From: Leucobacter chromiireducens subsp. chromiireducens
GTDB lineage: Bacteria; Actinomycetota; Actinomycetes; Actinomycetales; Microbacteriaceae
DNA length: 64,000 nucleotides
Direction of reading: 5' to 3'
NCBI RefSeq assembly: GCF_016758255.1
Contig: NZ_QYAD01000002.1
Coordinates: forward strand, 1-64,000
The notes below the pieces were generated by a model, which was not told where the DNA came from, ran no database searches, and saw nothing but the letters and a program-made list of their open reading frames with translations. The position numbers and the translations under genes are program-made. Positions 35,609 to 45,127 of the stretch are shown here, in pieces (positions within the stretch are counted from its first letter, which is position 1; the number at the start of each line of letters is the position of its first letter).

Positions 35609-35989
35609 CTACGCTGCTTGTTTGTTGGAGGTCGCTCGGTACCCCGTGAGCATGCCAGCCGCCGCGAGCACTGCCGAGCCAGTGCAGACGGAGGTCACCA
35701 CCGTCGCATGGTTCGCGCGCTCGGTGAGTGCAGTGAGGAAACGGGTATCGGTGACGAGCCGCCGTGTTCCCGCTCCGCCCGGGATGAGGAGGAGAACGCT
35801 CGCACGTGCAGGCGACAGGGGCTCCTCCGCAATGACCTCGGCACCCTGTGAGCTGCGCACCGGCCCCGGCTGCTCAGCAACATAGGTGATCTCGTAGTGC
35901 TTCGGGAGGGCACCAAAGAACTCGACCGGGCCAAACACGTCGAGCAGCTCGAATCCGTCGAACAGAATGACATCAATCTTGTGGCGCAT
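35609..35989 (-). pseudogene. Truncated DJ-1/PfpI (GlxA-type) family gene
   Basis: The 126-residue frame begins MRHKIDVILFDGFELLDVFG and includes the nucleophile-elbow Cys in VVTSVCTGSAVLAAAG, both typical of DJ-1/PfpI-like proteins. It then stops at ATSNKQA followed by one alanine. Family members normally continue FDWV for about another 60-70 residues, so the C-terminal third is missing. The break abuts a signal-peptide fragment on the other strand, implying a deletion or rearrangement. The product is probably non-functional. Confidence 0.65.
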
Positions 35990-36054
35990 GCACCCAGTGT
36001 GAACTCCTGAAGCGTCCGTTCGCCGAACCGGGTGCGAAAACGGCAAACGCGAAC

Positions 36055-36687
36055 TCAGCGCGCGATGAGCGGTGCGAGCTGCTCGGCGACGAGGAGCAGG
36101 CCGATCCCGATCATGGAGACGCCCGCCACCCGGGTGATGACGAGGGCCGCTCGCGGGCGTGCCCCGAGCACGCGACGGGAGCCGTGCGCAATCGCAAAGT
36201 AAATGACAATAATGTTGGCGACGTACAGCAGGCCGAGCACAAACATCTGGGCCTCGGGCCGCCACGGGGTCGTGGTCGAGGTGAACTGGGGGAGCACCGC
36301 GAGGAGGAGCAGTAGTCCCTTCGGATTGAAGCCGCTCACGCCGGCGCCGCGCAGAAACTGCGTGAGGAAGCTGCCACTTGGCGCGGCGGCGGTGTCACCA
36401 AACGCCTGCGCCGGCCCGCGGAGCGTGCCCACACCGAGGAAGACCAGGTAGGCGGCGCCCAGCACCGTGAGGGCGGTGAGGATGATCGGGAAGGCCGTGA
36501 TGAGCGCGCCCGCGCCCAGCGACAACACCGTCACCATGACGATATAGCCGGACGCCATGCCCAGCACAGACGGCACGACGGCGCCCGATCGGAGACCTGT
36601 CGAGATCGCAAACGCCCAGTCGGGCCCCGGGGTGAGCGCGAGCAGTACGGCGACGGCCCAGAACTGCAATACGAGAGTGCCATCCAT
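36055..36687 (-). CDS. LysE/RhtB-family amino-acid exporter
   Basis: The 210-residue, roughly six-helix protein has the family start LLALTPGPDWAFAISTGLRSGAV and GVSGFNPKGLLLLLAVLPQF in the middle. LysE-type proteins export amino acids or homoserine-lactone-like compounds. GGAGA four bases before the ATG sets the start. It diverges from an Lrp/AsnC regulator, the classic arrangement in which the regulator senses an amino acid and activates the exporter. Confidence 0.88.
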   Translation of the reverse strand: MDGTLVLQFWAVAVLLALTPGPDWAFAISTGLRSGAVVPSVLGMASGYIVMVTVLSLGAGALITAFPIILTALTVLGAAYLVFLGVGTLRGPAQAFGDTAAAPSGSFLTQFLRGAGVSGFNPKGLLLLLAVLPQFTSTTTPWRPEAQMFVLGLLYVANIIVIYFAIAHGSRRVLGARPRAALVITRVAGVSMIGIGLLLVAEQLAPLIAR

Positions 36688-36809
36688 TGCGTCTCCGCTC
36701 CACTGTGCGGGGCACCGTGTTGCCCCGCGTGAAGACTGTACGGAGAATCTCACGAAATGTGCTTCGCTTCTTCGCGTGAATCGCGGGAATCACTGGCAGA
36801 ATCTCCTAC

Positions 36810-37265
36810 ATGGACAAACTTGATCGGGAGATTCTTGCAATTCTGCAAGAGGACGGGCGCATCACGGCCACCGACCTCGCCGCGCAGGTGGGTCTCAGCC
36901 TCTCGGCCTGCCACCGACGTTTGAAGGAGCTGGAGCGCTCCGGTGCGATCCTCGGCTACCGTGCGATTGTTGCCCCTGAGCCAGTGGGACTCAGCTTCGA
37001 GGCGATCGTGTTCGTCACGATGCAGCACACCGCGCTCGAAGTGATCGCATCGTTCGAGGCGGCGGTGACGGAGATGCCGAGCATCGTCGAGGCGCAGCGC
37101 CTGTTCGGGCAGCCCGACTACCTCCTGCGGATCCTCGCGCGAGATCTGGCGGACTACCAGGAGTTCTTCGACACGACGCTCACAGGCCTGCCTGGGGTGC
37201 AGCGCCTCACCTCGACGATGGTCATGAAGCAGATCGGCGAGGAGCGGGCGGTGCCGATCCCGTAG
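36810..37265 (+). CDS. Lrp/AsnC-family transcriptional regulator
   Basis: The 151-residue protein has an N-terminal HTH (LDREILAILQEDGRITATDL, then SLSACHRRLKELERSGAILG) and a C-terminal RAM/ActR-like ligand-binding domain (GQPDYLLRILARDLADYQEF). It diverges from the LysE-type exporter 122 bases away and is its likely regulator. A weak CAGAAT hexamer lies seven bases before the ATG, so it may be leaderless. Confidence 0.9.
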   Translation: MDKLDREILAILQEDGRITATDLAAQVGLSLSACHRRLKELERSGAILGYRAIVAPEPVGLSFEAIVFVTMQHTALEVIASFEAAVTEMPSIVEAQRLFGQPDYLLRILARDLADYQEFFDTTLTGLPGVQRLTSTMVMKQIGEERAVPIP

Positions 37266-37267
37266 CC

Positions 37268-38938
37268 TCAGCGTGCGCGGTTCACCCGCCCCTCGTCCCA
37301 CACGGGCTTCGCGGATTCGACGACCTCGCCGTCCTCTTGGAAGACCCAGAACCGGTCGAAGTCGCGCGCGAACCAGCGGTCGTGCGTCACCGCGATGACG
37401 GTGCCCTCGAACGCAGCGAGTGCCTGCTGCAGCGCCTCTGCCGACTGCAGGTCGAGGTGGTCGGTGGGCTCGTCAAGCAGCAGCAGGGTCGCCCCGCCCA
37501 GCTCGAGCAGCAGGATCTGGAAGCGCGCCTGCTGGCCACCCGAGAGCGAGTCGAAGGCCTGCTCGGCCGACTGTGCCAGCTCGTAGCGGGCCAGCGCGCG
37601 GGCTGCCGCTTCCCGATCCCGCCCCGCTCGATGCTCGTCACCACGATGCAGGATCTCGAGCAGCGTGCGCCCCGCGAGGTCCGGGCGCCGCTGCGTCTGC
37701 GCGAACCAGCCCGGCCGCACGCGGGCGCCAAGGCGGGCGGAGCCCGTGTGTGCAACCGGCTCGATCTCCAGGTCGCCCACCGGCTCGTGTTCCAGATCGG
37801 GATCGCTGCCGCCGGCCGCGAGTAGGCGCAGGAAGTGAGATTTCCCCGAACCGTTTGAACCGAGCACGGCGACGCGATCGCCAAACCAGGCCTCCGCGTC
37901 AAACGGAAACATGAGGTCGGTGAGCTCGAGCTGCTCGCAGATCACCGCGCGCTTGCCCGTGCGGCCACCCGCGAGCCGCATCTCGAGACGCTGCTCGCGC
38001 GGCTGCTCGTGCGGCGGACCGGCTTCTTCGAAGCGCGCGAGGCGCGTCTGCGCCGCGTGGTACCGAGAGCTCATGCCCGCGTTGTACGCCGCCTTCTCCT
38101 TGTACATGAGCACGAGCGCCTTGAGTTTGGCGTGCTCCTCGTCCCAGCGGCGGCGCAGCTCGTCGAGCCGTTCGAAGCGCGCGTCTCGCGCAGCGTGGTA
38201 GCCCGCGAAGCTGCCCGGGTGGATCCACGCGGTGCTGCCCGCAGCGCCGAGCTCGAGCGTCGCGATTGCGGTGGCAGAGCGCGCGAGGAGCTCGCGGTCG
38301 TGGCTGACAAAGAGCACACCCTTTCCGGAAGCGCGCAGCTGATCCTCCAGCCAGCGCTTGCCCGGCACGTCGAGGAAGTTGTCGGGCTCGTCGAGGATAA
38401 GCAGGCCGTGCGGGCCGCGGATGAGTGCCTCCAGCACCAGTCGCTTCTGCTCGCCGCCCGAAAGCGTCTCGATGGGGCGGCTTGCGGCTCGCTCAAAGGG
38501 GAGTCCCAGCGCGGCCTGCGTGCAGACGTCCCAGAACACCTCGGCGTCGTAGCCACCGGCCTCGCCCCAGGCGACGAGCGCGTTCGCGTAGGCCATCTGC
38601 GAGGCCTCCGAGCCTGTCTCGGCCATGCGGCGCTCGGCCGCTTCGAGCCGCTCGCTCGCCTGCTGAATCTTCGGAGCGGAGACATCGAGCAAGAGCTCGC
38701 GCACCGAGGCTCCGGTGAGGAACTGGCGCATCACGCCGAGCGAACCCGTGCGCGCAACCGCGCCGTCGTCGGGGATGAGCTCGCCGAGCGCGATACGCAG
38801 CAGGGTCGATTTGCCTGCTCCGTTTGCGCCAATGAGCGCGAGACGATCACCGTCGCCCACGCGCAACGAGACGTTGTTCAGCAATGGCCGACCGTCGGGA
38901 AGCGAGTAGCTGATCGCGGAAAGATCGAGATGGGACAT
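37268..38938 (-). CDS. ABC-F family ATPase (two NBDs)
   Basis: This 556-residue soluble protein has two complete nucleotide-binding domains and no membrane segment. NBD1 has Walker A GANGAGKST, signature LSGGEQKR and LLILDEPDNFLD. NBD2 has GSNGSGKS, LSGGQQAR and LLLLDEPTDHLD. ABC-F proteins act on ribosomes, either as translation factors or as antibiotic-resistance target protectors; which applies cannot be decided here. TAAACT on the minus strand (38945-38950) lies exactly six bases before the second ATG, so I chose 38938 as a probable leaderless start over the ATG at 38941. Confidence 0.88.
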   Translation of the reverse strand: MSHLDLSAISYSLPDGRPLLNNVSLRVGDGDRLALIGANGAGKSTLLRIALGELIPDDGAVARTGSLGVMRQFLTGASVRELLLDVSAPKIQQASERLEAAERRMAETGSEASQMAYANALVAWGEAGGYDAEVFWDVCTQAALGLPFERAASRPIETLSGGEQKRLVLEALIRGPHGLLILDEPDNFLDVPGKRWLEDQLRASGKGVLFVSHDRELLARSATAIATLELGAAGSTAWIHPGSFAGYHAARDARFERLDELRRRWDEEHAKLKALVLMYKEKAAYNAGMSSRYHAAQTRLARFEEAGPPHEQPREQRLEMRLAGGRTGKRAVICEQLELTDLMFPFDAEAWFGDRVAVLGSNGSGKSHFLRLLAAGGSDPDLEHEPVGDLEIEPVAHTGSARLGARVRPGWFAQTQRRPDLAGRTLLEILHRGDEHRAGRDREAAARALARYELAQSAEQAFDSLSGGQQARFQILLLELGGATLLLLDEPTDHLDLQSAEALQQALAAFEGTVIAVTHDRWFARDFDRFWVFQEDGEVVESAKPVWDEGRVNRAR

Positions 38939-39065
38939 CATTTCAGTTTACATCCCGGGCGTGGCGCAGTGCAGGCGTGTTGCCGATTGCGCAACCTTTT
39001 CCGGGATGCCGAAGAGATCGCGGTCTGGGTTTGTGCCCAACGCATCCGCGCGCAAGGATTGTGGG

Positions 39066-39518
39066 ATGACCAGCACTTCGCCCGATCTGACACTTCGCCC
39101 GAGCTCCGGAGCAGGGGAGTACCCCGCGCTCGTTGAGATCTGGCGCAGCGCGGTGCGCGCCACCCACGATTTCCTTGCCGCGGAAGACTTTGCGCGAATC
39201 GAATCGTTGCTCGCCGACGCGTACTTTCCGGCGGTCACGCTGACCGTCGCAGAGCGCGCCGGTGCGCCCGTCGGGTTCTCCGGGGTCGCCGAGGGCAATC
39301 TCGAGATGCTGTTCGTGGCAGATTCCGCGCGCGGAAGCGGGGTCGGCAGTGCCCTCCTTGCCCACGCGGTTGCAGAGCAGGGCGTGACGCGGGTGGATGT
39401 CAACGAGCAGAACGCGAGCGCGGGTGGCTTCTACCGGAGTCGGGGCTTCGTTCAGGTGGGGCGCAGTGAACTCGACGGTGATGGGCGCCCGTACCCGATC
39501 CTGCACCTCGCGCTGTAG
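39066..39518 (+). CDS. GNAT-family N-acetyltransferase
   Basis: The 150-residue protein has the acetyl-CoA-binding motif A (NLEMLFVADSARGSGVGSAL) and the C-terminal VNEQNASAGGFYRSRGFVQV segment of GNAT enzymes, of YjaB-like size. The acceptor substrate is unknown. I started at ATG 39066 because the domain begins immediately after it and AAGGA lies upstream; the longer frame adds residues without homology. It diverges from the ABC-F gene. Confidence 0.83.
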   Translation: MTSTSPDLTLRPSSGAGEYPALVEIWRSAVRATHDFLAAEDFARIESLLADAYFPAVTLTVAERAGAPVGFSGVAEGNLEMLFVADSARGSGVGSALLAHAVAEQGVTRVDVNEQNASAGGFYRSRGFVQVGRSELDGDGRPYPILHLAL

Positions 39519-39633
39519 GGCAAGCAGCGCCTGGCGGCTCGACGCGCGCCACTGCGCGCAAAAAAGGTGCAGTTCGCGCAGTGCTGGCACACCGCGCCGA
39601 GTACCGCGGGGCGTGCTCGAATAATCTCTGGAC

Positions 39634-41367
39634 ATGATCCAGCATTCTTCACGTCCACGATCCATCGCACTGCTCGCTGCATCGACGCTTGCGCTCAGCT
39701 GCGTGGGTCTCGCTGCAGCAAGCCCGGCTATGGCGGCCCCGCTCTCGCAGCAGGTCCAGCCACCCGTCGCATCTCCCTCAGAGGGGGATGAGACGGTGCC
39801 GCAGCCTGCGGGCTCGGAAACCGTGACGACGCTGCGGGTGAATGAGGCACCTACGACCTTTGGCCAGCCGCTTATCGTGTCCGGTGCTGTTGAACTGCTG
39901 GGGCCCGCTCTGGTGATTGGCAAGCCGATCGACTTCTATCTCGACGACACGAAGATCGGCACGAGCGTGTTGCTGATCCCAGAGGGCCCAACGAAGTACG
40001 GGGCTCTCTTCCCCGTGCCGTTCTTCCCGCAGGCGGGGACCTACACGCTCACCGCTCGCTTCGCGGGGAGCGAGAGCGACATTCAGGGTCTTCCGAATGC
40101 ACTGCCCTCGATCAGCGAGGGGATGACGATTGTTGTGGCCCAGGCGTTGACGCAGACCACCATCCTCGAGGCCCCCACCTCGCCCGCGGCGTTCGCGCCC
40201 ATCGACGTAGTGGCACGTGTCTCCTCGTCTGCGCCCGGTGTCGCGGGCACTGCGGTGCTGCTCGCCGACGGCTCCCCGGTGCAAACCGAGACCCTGGAAG
40301 CCGACGGCACCGTCCGCTTCGAGCAGGCGGAGGTGCCGTGGGGTGCGAAGGAACTGACCGTCGCGTACACGGGCGACGTCTCAGGTAACTGGGGAAACTC
40401 GACGTCCGAGGCGGTCGCCTATGGGGCGCGCGAGATCGGCACGAGTGCGAACCTCAGCCTCTCCACGCACCAGCTGCGCGCAATCGACACGGTGACCGCT
40501 GAGCTGGAGGTGCGCGCAGACGGGCTGGGCGCGCACATCGATCCCCGTGGTGGAATCGAGATTCTCGTTGACGGCGAGGTCTTCTACGCGGAGGCCTCGA
40601 GTGACGACCGCGACGCGACCCCGGGCGATGGCATCTCGCGCTTCGAGGCCTCGCTGAGCGGGCTCACCCCAGGATCGCACCAGGTGTCGGCGCGCTACCT
40701 GCCGGCCCCCGGATTCGGCAGTGCCGAGATCGCGCCGGTGGAGTTGGACGTTCGTGCCGTGGAGACGGTCCTCACGCCCGCCAAGTCCGAGCTGCACGGC
40801 ACCCCGAAGCACCCCGCGACGGTCGACGTGACGGTAGCTCTTGCCGAGGAGGATCCGGGCACCGACCCCGGGCCAGAGACCGTTGCGACGCGCAGTGCCG
40901 CAAGCGCCGCGCCCGCTGAGGTGTTCCTGCCGAACGGCACCGTACAGGTGTTCGTGGGCGATGAGCCGCTGGGCGAGCCGTTCGTCGTGACCGACGGTGC
41001 GGGAACCGCGGTGCTTGCCGGGCTGCCCGTGGGAACGCACGAGATCGACCTGCGATTCGTGCCCGCTGAGCAGGGCCTGCTGCGCAGCTCTGCCACGGTG
41101 ACCGCGATCATCGCCGCGGACGAGACGGACGGCGGCACTGACGGTGAAACGGATGGGGGCACCGACGGTGAAACCGACGGGGGCACTGACGGGGGCACTG
41201 ACGGCGGCTCCGCAGTGACGCCCAAGACGCCGGGCAAGTCGAGCGGCAGCGCGCTTGCGAAGACGGGCGGTGCAGATCAGAGCGGGATCCTGCTCGGCGG
41301 TGCCACGCTACTCCTCGGCGCCGGCGCGGCGCTCACCGTGGCGCGCGCCCGCCGACGCAACTCCTAG
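39634..41367 (+). CDS. Secreted Ig-like-repeat protein with LAKTG sortase signal
   Basis: This 577-residue protein has a signal peptide (IALLAASTLALSCVGLAAAS core, cleavage near AMAA). About four bacterial Ig-like (Big_5/Ig_3-type) domains are seen as repeated patterns such as TTLRVNEAPTTFGQPLIVSG and YTLTARFAGSE. A TDGG/TDGE tetrapeptide repeat follows, then LAKTG with a hydrophobic helix and RARRRNS tail. LAxTG suggests a class E sortase substrate. The protein should be displayed on the wall, with the acidic Thr-Asp-Gly repeat as the wall-spanning stalk. Confidence 0.82.
   Translation: MIQHSSRPRSIALLAASTLALSCVGLAAASPAMAAPLSQQVQPPVASPSEGDETVPQPAGSETVTTLRVNEAPTTFGQPLIVSGAVELLGPALVIGKPIDFYLDDTKIGTSVLLIPEGPTKYGALFPVPFFPQAGTYTLTARFAGSESDIQGLPNALPSISEGMTIVVAQALTQTTILEAPTSPAAFAPIDVVARVSSSAPGVAGTAVLLADGSPVQTETLEADGTVRFEQAEVPWGAKELTVAYTGDVSGNWGNSTSEAVAYGAREIGTSANLSLSTHQLRAIDTVTAELEVRADGLGAHIDPRGGIEILVDGEVFYAEASSDDRDATPGDGISRFEASLSGLTPGSHQVSARYLPAPGFGSAEIAPVELDVRAVETVLTPAKSELHGTPKHPATVDVTVALAEEDPGTDPGPETVATRSAASAAPAEVFLPNGTVQVFVGDEPLGEPFVVTDGAGTAVLAGLPVGTHEIDLRFVPAEQGLLRSSATVTAIIAADETDGGTDGETDGGTDGETDGGTDGGTDGGSAVTPKTPGKSSGSALAKTGGADQSGILLGGATLLLGAGAALTVARARRRNS
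41125..41208 (+). repeat. Seven 12-bp units encoding TDGG/TDGE
   Basis: Seven consecutive in-frame 12-base units encode Thr-Asp-Gly-Gly or Thr-Asp-Gly-Glu just before the LAKTG anchor. Length variation between strains is likely. Confidence 0.85.
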
Positions 41368-41376
41368 TGCGGTTCT

Positions 41377-41404
41377 CGCGGTGCTGCCCTAGCGCAGCAC
41401 CGCG
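41377..41404. terminator. Bidirectional terminator hairpin overlapping a stop codon
   Basis: A perfect 11-bp stem (arms 41377-41387 and 41394-41404, loop CCTAGC) lies between convergent genes. It includes the stop and last codons of the minus-strand membrane-protein gene. No T-tract is present. Confidence 0.65.
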
Positions 41405-41862
41405 ATGCCGAGCGAAGCGAGCACGCCAAACACGGCGCCCCAGATGATGATCGAGATGATCTGCCACATAATCACCTGGTTCTTCGAAGCACCGAACGAC
41501 ACCATGGCGGCAGAGGTGATCTGACTCGGCAGGATGAGCTGGCCGAGCAGGCTCACCCCGGGCACACCGAACTGGTCGAAGCGTTCCTTCAGCTTTGCGC
41601 GGCGCGGGGTGAGCGGCTTCGCCTCGCGCCGCTTCGTAGCCTGCGAGCGCACACCGTGCGCGGTCAGCACGCACACGAGCATCGACACGATGTTGCCGAG
41701 CACGGCCACGCCGATGGCCACGACCGGGCTCAGCCCGATGATCACGCCGATGGCAGAACCAAAGTACGACTCCACGAACGGAATGGCCGAAACGAGCAGC
41801 ACCCCCAGCCACTGGAGCACCTCGGGGAGTGAAGCGGTGAAGTCCTGGAGCGTGGTGATCAT
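41389..41862 (-). CDS. Putative small multidrug export-family membrane protein
   Basis: The 157-residue membrane protein has the core VSAIPFVESYFGSAIGVIIG, then VAVLGNIVSMLVCVL, a basic cytoplasmic loop and LLGQLILPSQITSAAMVSFG. This layout matches the family annotated as small multidrug efflux proteins (PF06695-like); export activity is not well proven for the family. I chose ATG 41862 (MITTLQDF) because the upstream 38 residues of the longer frame look non-coding. Confidence 0.65.
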   Translation of the reverse strand: MITTLQDFTASLPEVLQWLGVLLVSAIPFVESYFGSAIGVIIGLSPVVAIGVAVLGNIVSMLVCVLTAHGVRSQATKRREAKPLTPRRAKLKERFDQFGVPGVSLLGQLILPSQITSAAMVSFGASKNQVIMWQIISIIIWGAVFGVLASLGIAVLR

Positions 41863-42043
41863 GGGGGCCTTTCGGGTCGAAACGGTGGTGATTCCATCGT
41901 CTCGATTGGGAACGCTGGCGCCCAGTGCCACCGTGTCACGCGTTCGTGTGAGCCGTGCATCACCGGGGCATGACATCTGTCACAGCCTGTGGTGACGGCG
42001 GTGACGGCGGTGGCGGCAGGGCCGGGCCGCCTAGGCTGGGAGC

Positions 42044-43285
42044 GTGTCTGAACCCACCACCACTCCCGCCCCGGGCGCCGGCGTCACCGCCACCTGGAAT
42101 TACACGCTCGGCTCGATCGTGTTCCTCTTCCTCGTGATGGACCTGTGCATCGTTGGGGATGCGCTCACGCGGCTCTCGGTAGACCGCAGCCCCATGCTTC
42201 TGGCGTTCCTCGCGCTCACCGTTGTCGCTGCGGCGGTGCGCCTGCGCGTCACCTGGCTGCTCCGTGATGCGGCGACGGCGGGCCATCCGCCGCGCGTGTG
42301 GACGATCTTGCTCTTCGCCTCGGCCGGGGCATCGTGGCTGCTCGCGTTCGCCGATCCGAGCATCGCGGTGTTCGCGGCGGCGCAGCTCTGGTTCTCGGGT
42401 TCGACCTTCGCCTGCTGGCTCCGCCGGCCTACCCGCTGGGTCGTGCTGCTCGGATTCCTGATGCTCACGCTGATACCCATTCTGTGGCACCAGGTGCGTG
42501 CGCCGGGGTCCATTCTGCTCGGCGCCGGGCCGCTCCACTGGATGGTGGCGTTCTACGCGCTCCTCCTGCCCTTCATGCTGCTGACCAGCCTGTGGATCTG
42601 GCAGGTGGTGCGACAGCTGGACGAGGCACGGCACCTCGGCGCAGACCTCGCCGTGACGCAGGAGCGGCTCCGCTTCGCCTCCGATCTGCACGACATTCAG
42701 GGGCACCACCTGCAGGTCATCGCGCTGAAGGCCGAGCTTGCCGAGCGCACGCTCGAGGTCGCTCCTGCTCAGGCAGTCGCGCAGGTGGGGGAGATCCGCC
42801 TGATCGCGAAGGAAGCGATGGAAGAGACGCGAGCGCTCGTCGCGGGGCTCCGTGAGGTGGGTCTCACCGAGGAACTGGAGAACGCGAGCGATGTGCTGAC
42901 GCTCGCCGGCGCGGAATGCCGTTTGACTGTGACCGGGATGCCAGCGGATCGTGAGCTGCAGCGGGTGCTCGCGTTCGCGGTGCGCGAGGCGACGACGAAC
43001 ATCCTTCGTCACGCGAGCGCAACCGAGGCCGAGCTGACGCTCACGCAGGCTCGCGGTGGGTATCTCCTCATCGTGGTGAACAACGGCGTGGCCGTCGACG
43101 ACGAGACGGTTCCGCGCGGCGCCGCGAGCTCGGGCCTTGCCGGGCTGCGCGAGCGGCTTGCAGCGGTGGGTGGCACGCTCACCGCGGGCGTCACCGAGCA
43201 CGCGGTCGCGGGCGAGGCCGGGCCCGGCATCCCCACCGCCCGGTTTGAATTGACGGCCTGGGTGCCGAAGGGAGGCTCGCGATGA
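42044..43285 (+). CDS. NarL/DesK-type sensor histidine kinase
   Basis: The 413-residue protein has about six N-terminal membrane helices and a HisKA_3 dimerisation domain with the phospho-acceptor His in RLRFASDLHDIQGHHLQVIA. A HATPase_c domain follows (REATTNILRHASATEAELTL as the N box, then GLAGLRERLAAVGG). It starts at GTG 42044, six bases after TAGGCT, with no ribosome-binding site, so the mRNA may be leaderless. It overlaps the response-regulator start by ATGA. The stimulus is unknown; a membrane or stress signal is possible given DesK-like architecture. Confidence 0.88.
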   Translation: MSEPTTTPAPGAGVTATWNYTLGSIVFLFLVMDLCIVGDALTRLSVDRSPMLLAFLALTVVAAAVRLRVTWLLRDAATAGHPPRVWTILLFASAGASWLLAFADPSIAVFAAAQLWFSGSTFACWLRRPTRWVVLLGFLMLTLIPILWHQVRAPGSILLGAGPLHWMVAFYALLLPFMLLTSLWIWQVVRQLDEARHLGADLAVTQERLRFASDLHDIQGHHLQVIALKAELAERTLEVAPAQAVAQVGEIRLIAKEAMEETRALVAGLREVGLTEELENASDVLTLAGAECRLTVTGMPADRELQRVLAFAVREATTNILRHASATEAELTLTQARGGYLLIVVNNGVAVDDETVPRGAASSGLAGLRERLAAVGGTLTAGVTEHAVAGEAGPGIPTARFELTAWVPKGGSR

Positions 43286-43929
43286 GCGCAATAGAGAACG
43301 GTGAAGATGCTCAGCCGATCCGCCTGCTGATTGCTGACGACGAGCACCTCATTCGGGGCGCGCTCGAGGCCCTGCTCGGCCTGGAGCCTGACATCGAGGT
43401 GGTCGCGGGCGCCGATGACGGGGAGCAGGCCGTTGCACTCGCGCTCGAGCTGCGACCGCGCATCTGCCTGCTCGATCTCGAGATGCCGCGTGCCGACGGC
43501 ATCGAGGCGGCCGAGCGTATTCTCGCGGCGCTGCCCGCGACTCGTGTGATCATCGTCACGCGGCATGCTCGTCCTGGCGTGCTCCGTCGCGCGCTCGCCG
43601 CACAGGTCGCGGGCTTCGTGCCGAAGTCGACGCCGGCGGGCGAGCTCGCTGATGTGATCCGTGACGTCGCGGCAGGCAAGCGCTACATCGACCCGGAGAT
43701 CGCTGCTGCGGCGCTGACCGCGGAGCGCTGCCCCCTCACGGAACGGGAACTCGACGTGCTCCGCGCCACTCGGGGCAGCCGGGGCTCGGCGAGTGTGCAG
43801 GAGATCGCGGAGCAGCTCTTCCTCTCGTCGGGAACCGTGCGCAACTACCTTTCCGCGGCGATCACGAAGCTTGGGGCAACGAACCGACACGATGCCGCGG
43901 AGCACGCCTGGCAGCAGGGCTGGATCTAG
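43282..43929 (+). CDS. NarL/DesR-type response regulator
   Basis: The 215-residue protein has a receiver domain (LLIADDEHLIRGALEALLG, phospho-acceptor Asp in CLLDLEMPRADG, Lys in FVPKSTPAGE). Its LuxR-type HTH includes LTERELDVLRAT and SSGTVRNYLSAAITKLGATN. Translational overlap with the histidine kinase identifies the pair. Its 3' end overlaps the convergent MFS gene by four bases. Confidence 0.92.
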   Translation: MSAIENGEDAQPIRLLIADDEHLIRGALEALLGLEPDIEVVAGADDGEQAVALALELRPRICLLDLEMPRADGIEAAERILAALPATRVIIVTRHARPGVLRRALAAQVAGFVPKSTPAGELADVIRDVAAGKRYIDPEIAAAALTAERCPLTERELDVLRATRGSRGSASVQEIAEQLFLSSGTVRNYLSAAITKLGATNRHDAAEHAWQQGWI

Positions 43930-45113
43930 CGGCGAACCGCGGTCACGCCAACCCCGGCCGAAAGCACGGCGACTGCCGCCGCGAAGATGATGCCCGCCGG
44001 GCGGAGGCCGATTGCGTTGGTGAGGAGCCCAACGCCGATCGCGGGCAGCGCGAGCATCGTGTACAGCCCTGCGAAGAACGAGGACGACACTTCGCCACGG
44101 TGCTCCGGGGCCACGCTGCCGACGGTCGTGGCGAGTCCGGCGTTCATGCAGATCCCGCCCGAGGCGCCGAGAACGGCAGCAGCGATGAGGAGCGGAATGG
44201 CGTTCGTTCCGGTGAGCGCGAGCGCGAGGAGACCTGCCGCGACGACGAGCCCGCTGCAGCCGATCGGCAGCGCGCGGCGTGGGCGCATGCAACCCGCGAT
44301 CAGCTGCCCCGCAGCCATGCCCGCGAATGTGAGAAACACGACGAGGCCAGCAAGCGCGTGGTTCTCGACGCCCAGTTCGCGTGAGAGGAAGAGTGCAGAC
44401 ACCGCGGTGAGTACCCCGGTGACCGCAAAGCCGCTTCCCGCGGCGAGCACCGCACGGATAAAATCGCCGCGGACTTCTCGCGGCACACGAAGGCGCTGCG
44501 GGCGAAAGCTGGGGCGGTGCGTGATCACGTGGCTGGGCGTCCACGCGAACAGCCCAACGAATGCGAGCGCGCAGAGCGTGAGATGCACTGCGAACGGGGT
44601 GAAGAGCGGCTCGCTTGCGAACTCGGCGATGAGGCCAGCGCCGAGCGTGCCAATAGCGAGGCCGCCCGTGTTTGCGATCACCGCGAGCGACCCCGCAGCG
44701 CCACGGCGGTCGGGCGGGAAGAGATCGAGCACCGCCGCGGTGCCGGCGCCGCTCATGAGGCCTGCGCCCAAGCCGGAGACGACGCGTGCCGCCAGGAGCA
44801 GCGGTATCGACGGTGGCAGGAGGAAAAGCACAGCGCTCGCGAACGCGAGTGTCACGGCGGCGAGGAGCACGGGTCGCCTGCCGATCTGGTCGGAGAGCTT
44901 TCCGAAGAGGAGCAGCGCGGTGACAACGCCGACGGCGTAGACCGCGAAGAGCACGGTCACGGTGAGCGGTGAGAAGTTCAGCTCGGCAGCGTACAGCGTG
45001 TACAGCGGGGTGGGCACCGTGGTGCCGAGCATGGTGACCGTGAACGCGAACGTGGCCGCCGCAATAGCGCGCGCCGCTCGACCGCGTGCGGCGGGGGATG
45101 GGGTAAAGGACAT
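43926..45113 (-). CDS. MFS efflux transporter, 12-helix
   Basis: The 395-residue protein has the DHA1-like pattern TMLGTTVPTPLYTLYAAELN in helix 1 and GKLSDQIGRRPVLLAAVTLA in loop 2-3, followed by regular hydrophobic helices. The substrate is unknown. AGGAAG precedes the ATG. A TACGTT -10 (45151-45156, minus) places its transcription start inside operator copy A. The exporter therefore appears to be repressed by the same TetR protein that controls the divergent RibB-like gene. Confidence 0.85.
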   Translation of the reverse strand: MSFTPSPAARGRAARAIAAATFAFTVTMLGTTVPTPLYTLYAAELNFSPLTVTVLFAVYAVGVVTALLLFGKLSDQIGRRPVLLAAVTLAFASAVLFLLPPSIPLLLAARVVSGLGAGLMSGAGTAAVLDLFPPDRRGAAGSLAVIANTGGLAIGTLGAGLIAEFASEPLFTPFAVHLTLCALAFVGLFAWTPSHVITHRPSFRPQRLRVPREVRGDFIRAVLAAGSGFAVTGVLTAVSALFLSRELGVENHALAGLVVFLTFAGMAAGQLIAGCMRPRRALPIGCSGLVVAAGLLALALTGTNAIPLLIAAAVLGASGGICMNAGLATTVGSVAPEHRGEVSSSFFAGLYTMLALPAIGVGLLTNAIGLRPAGIIFAAAVAVLSAGVGVTAVRR

Positions 45114-45127
45114 CTGCTTCCTGACTA

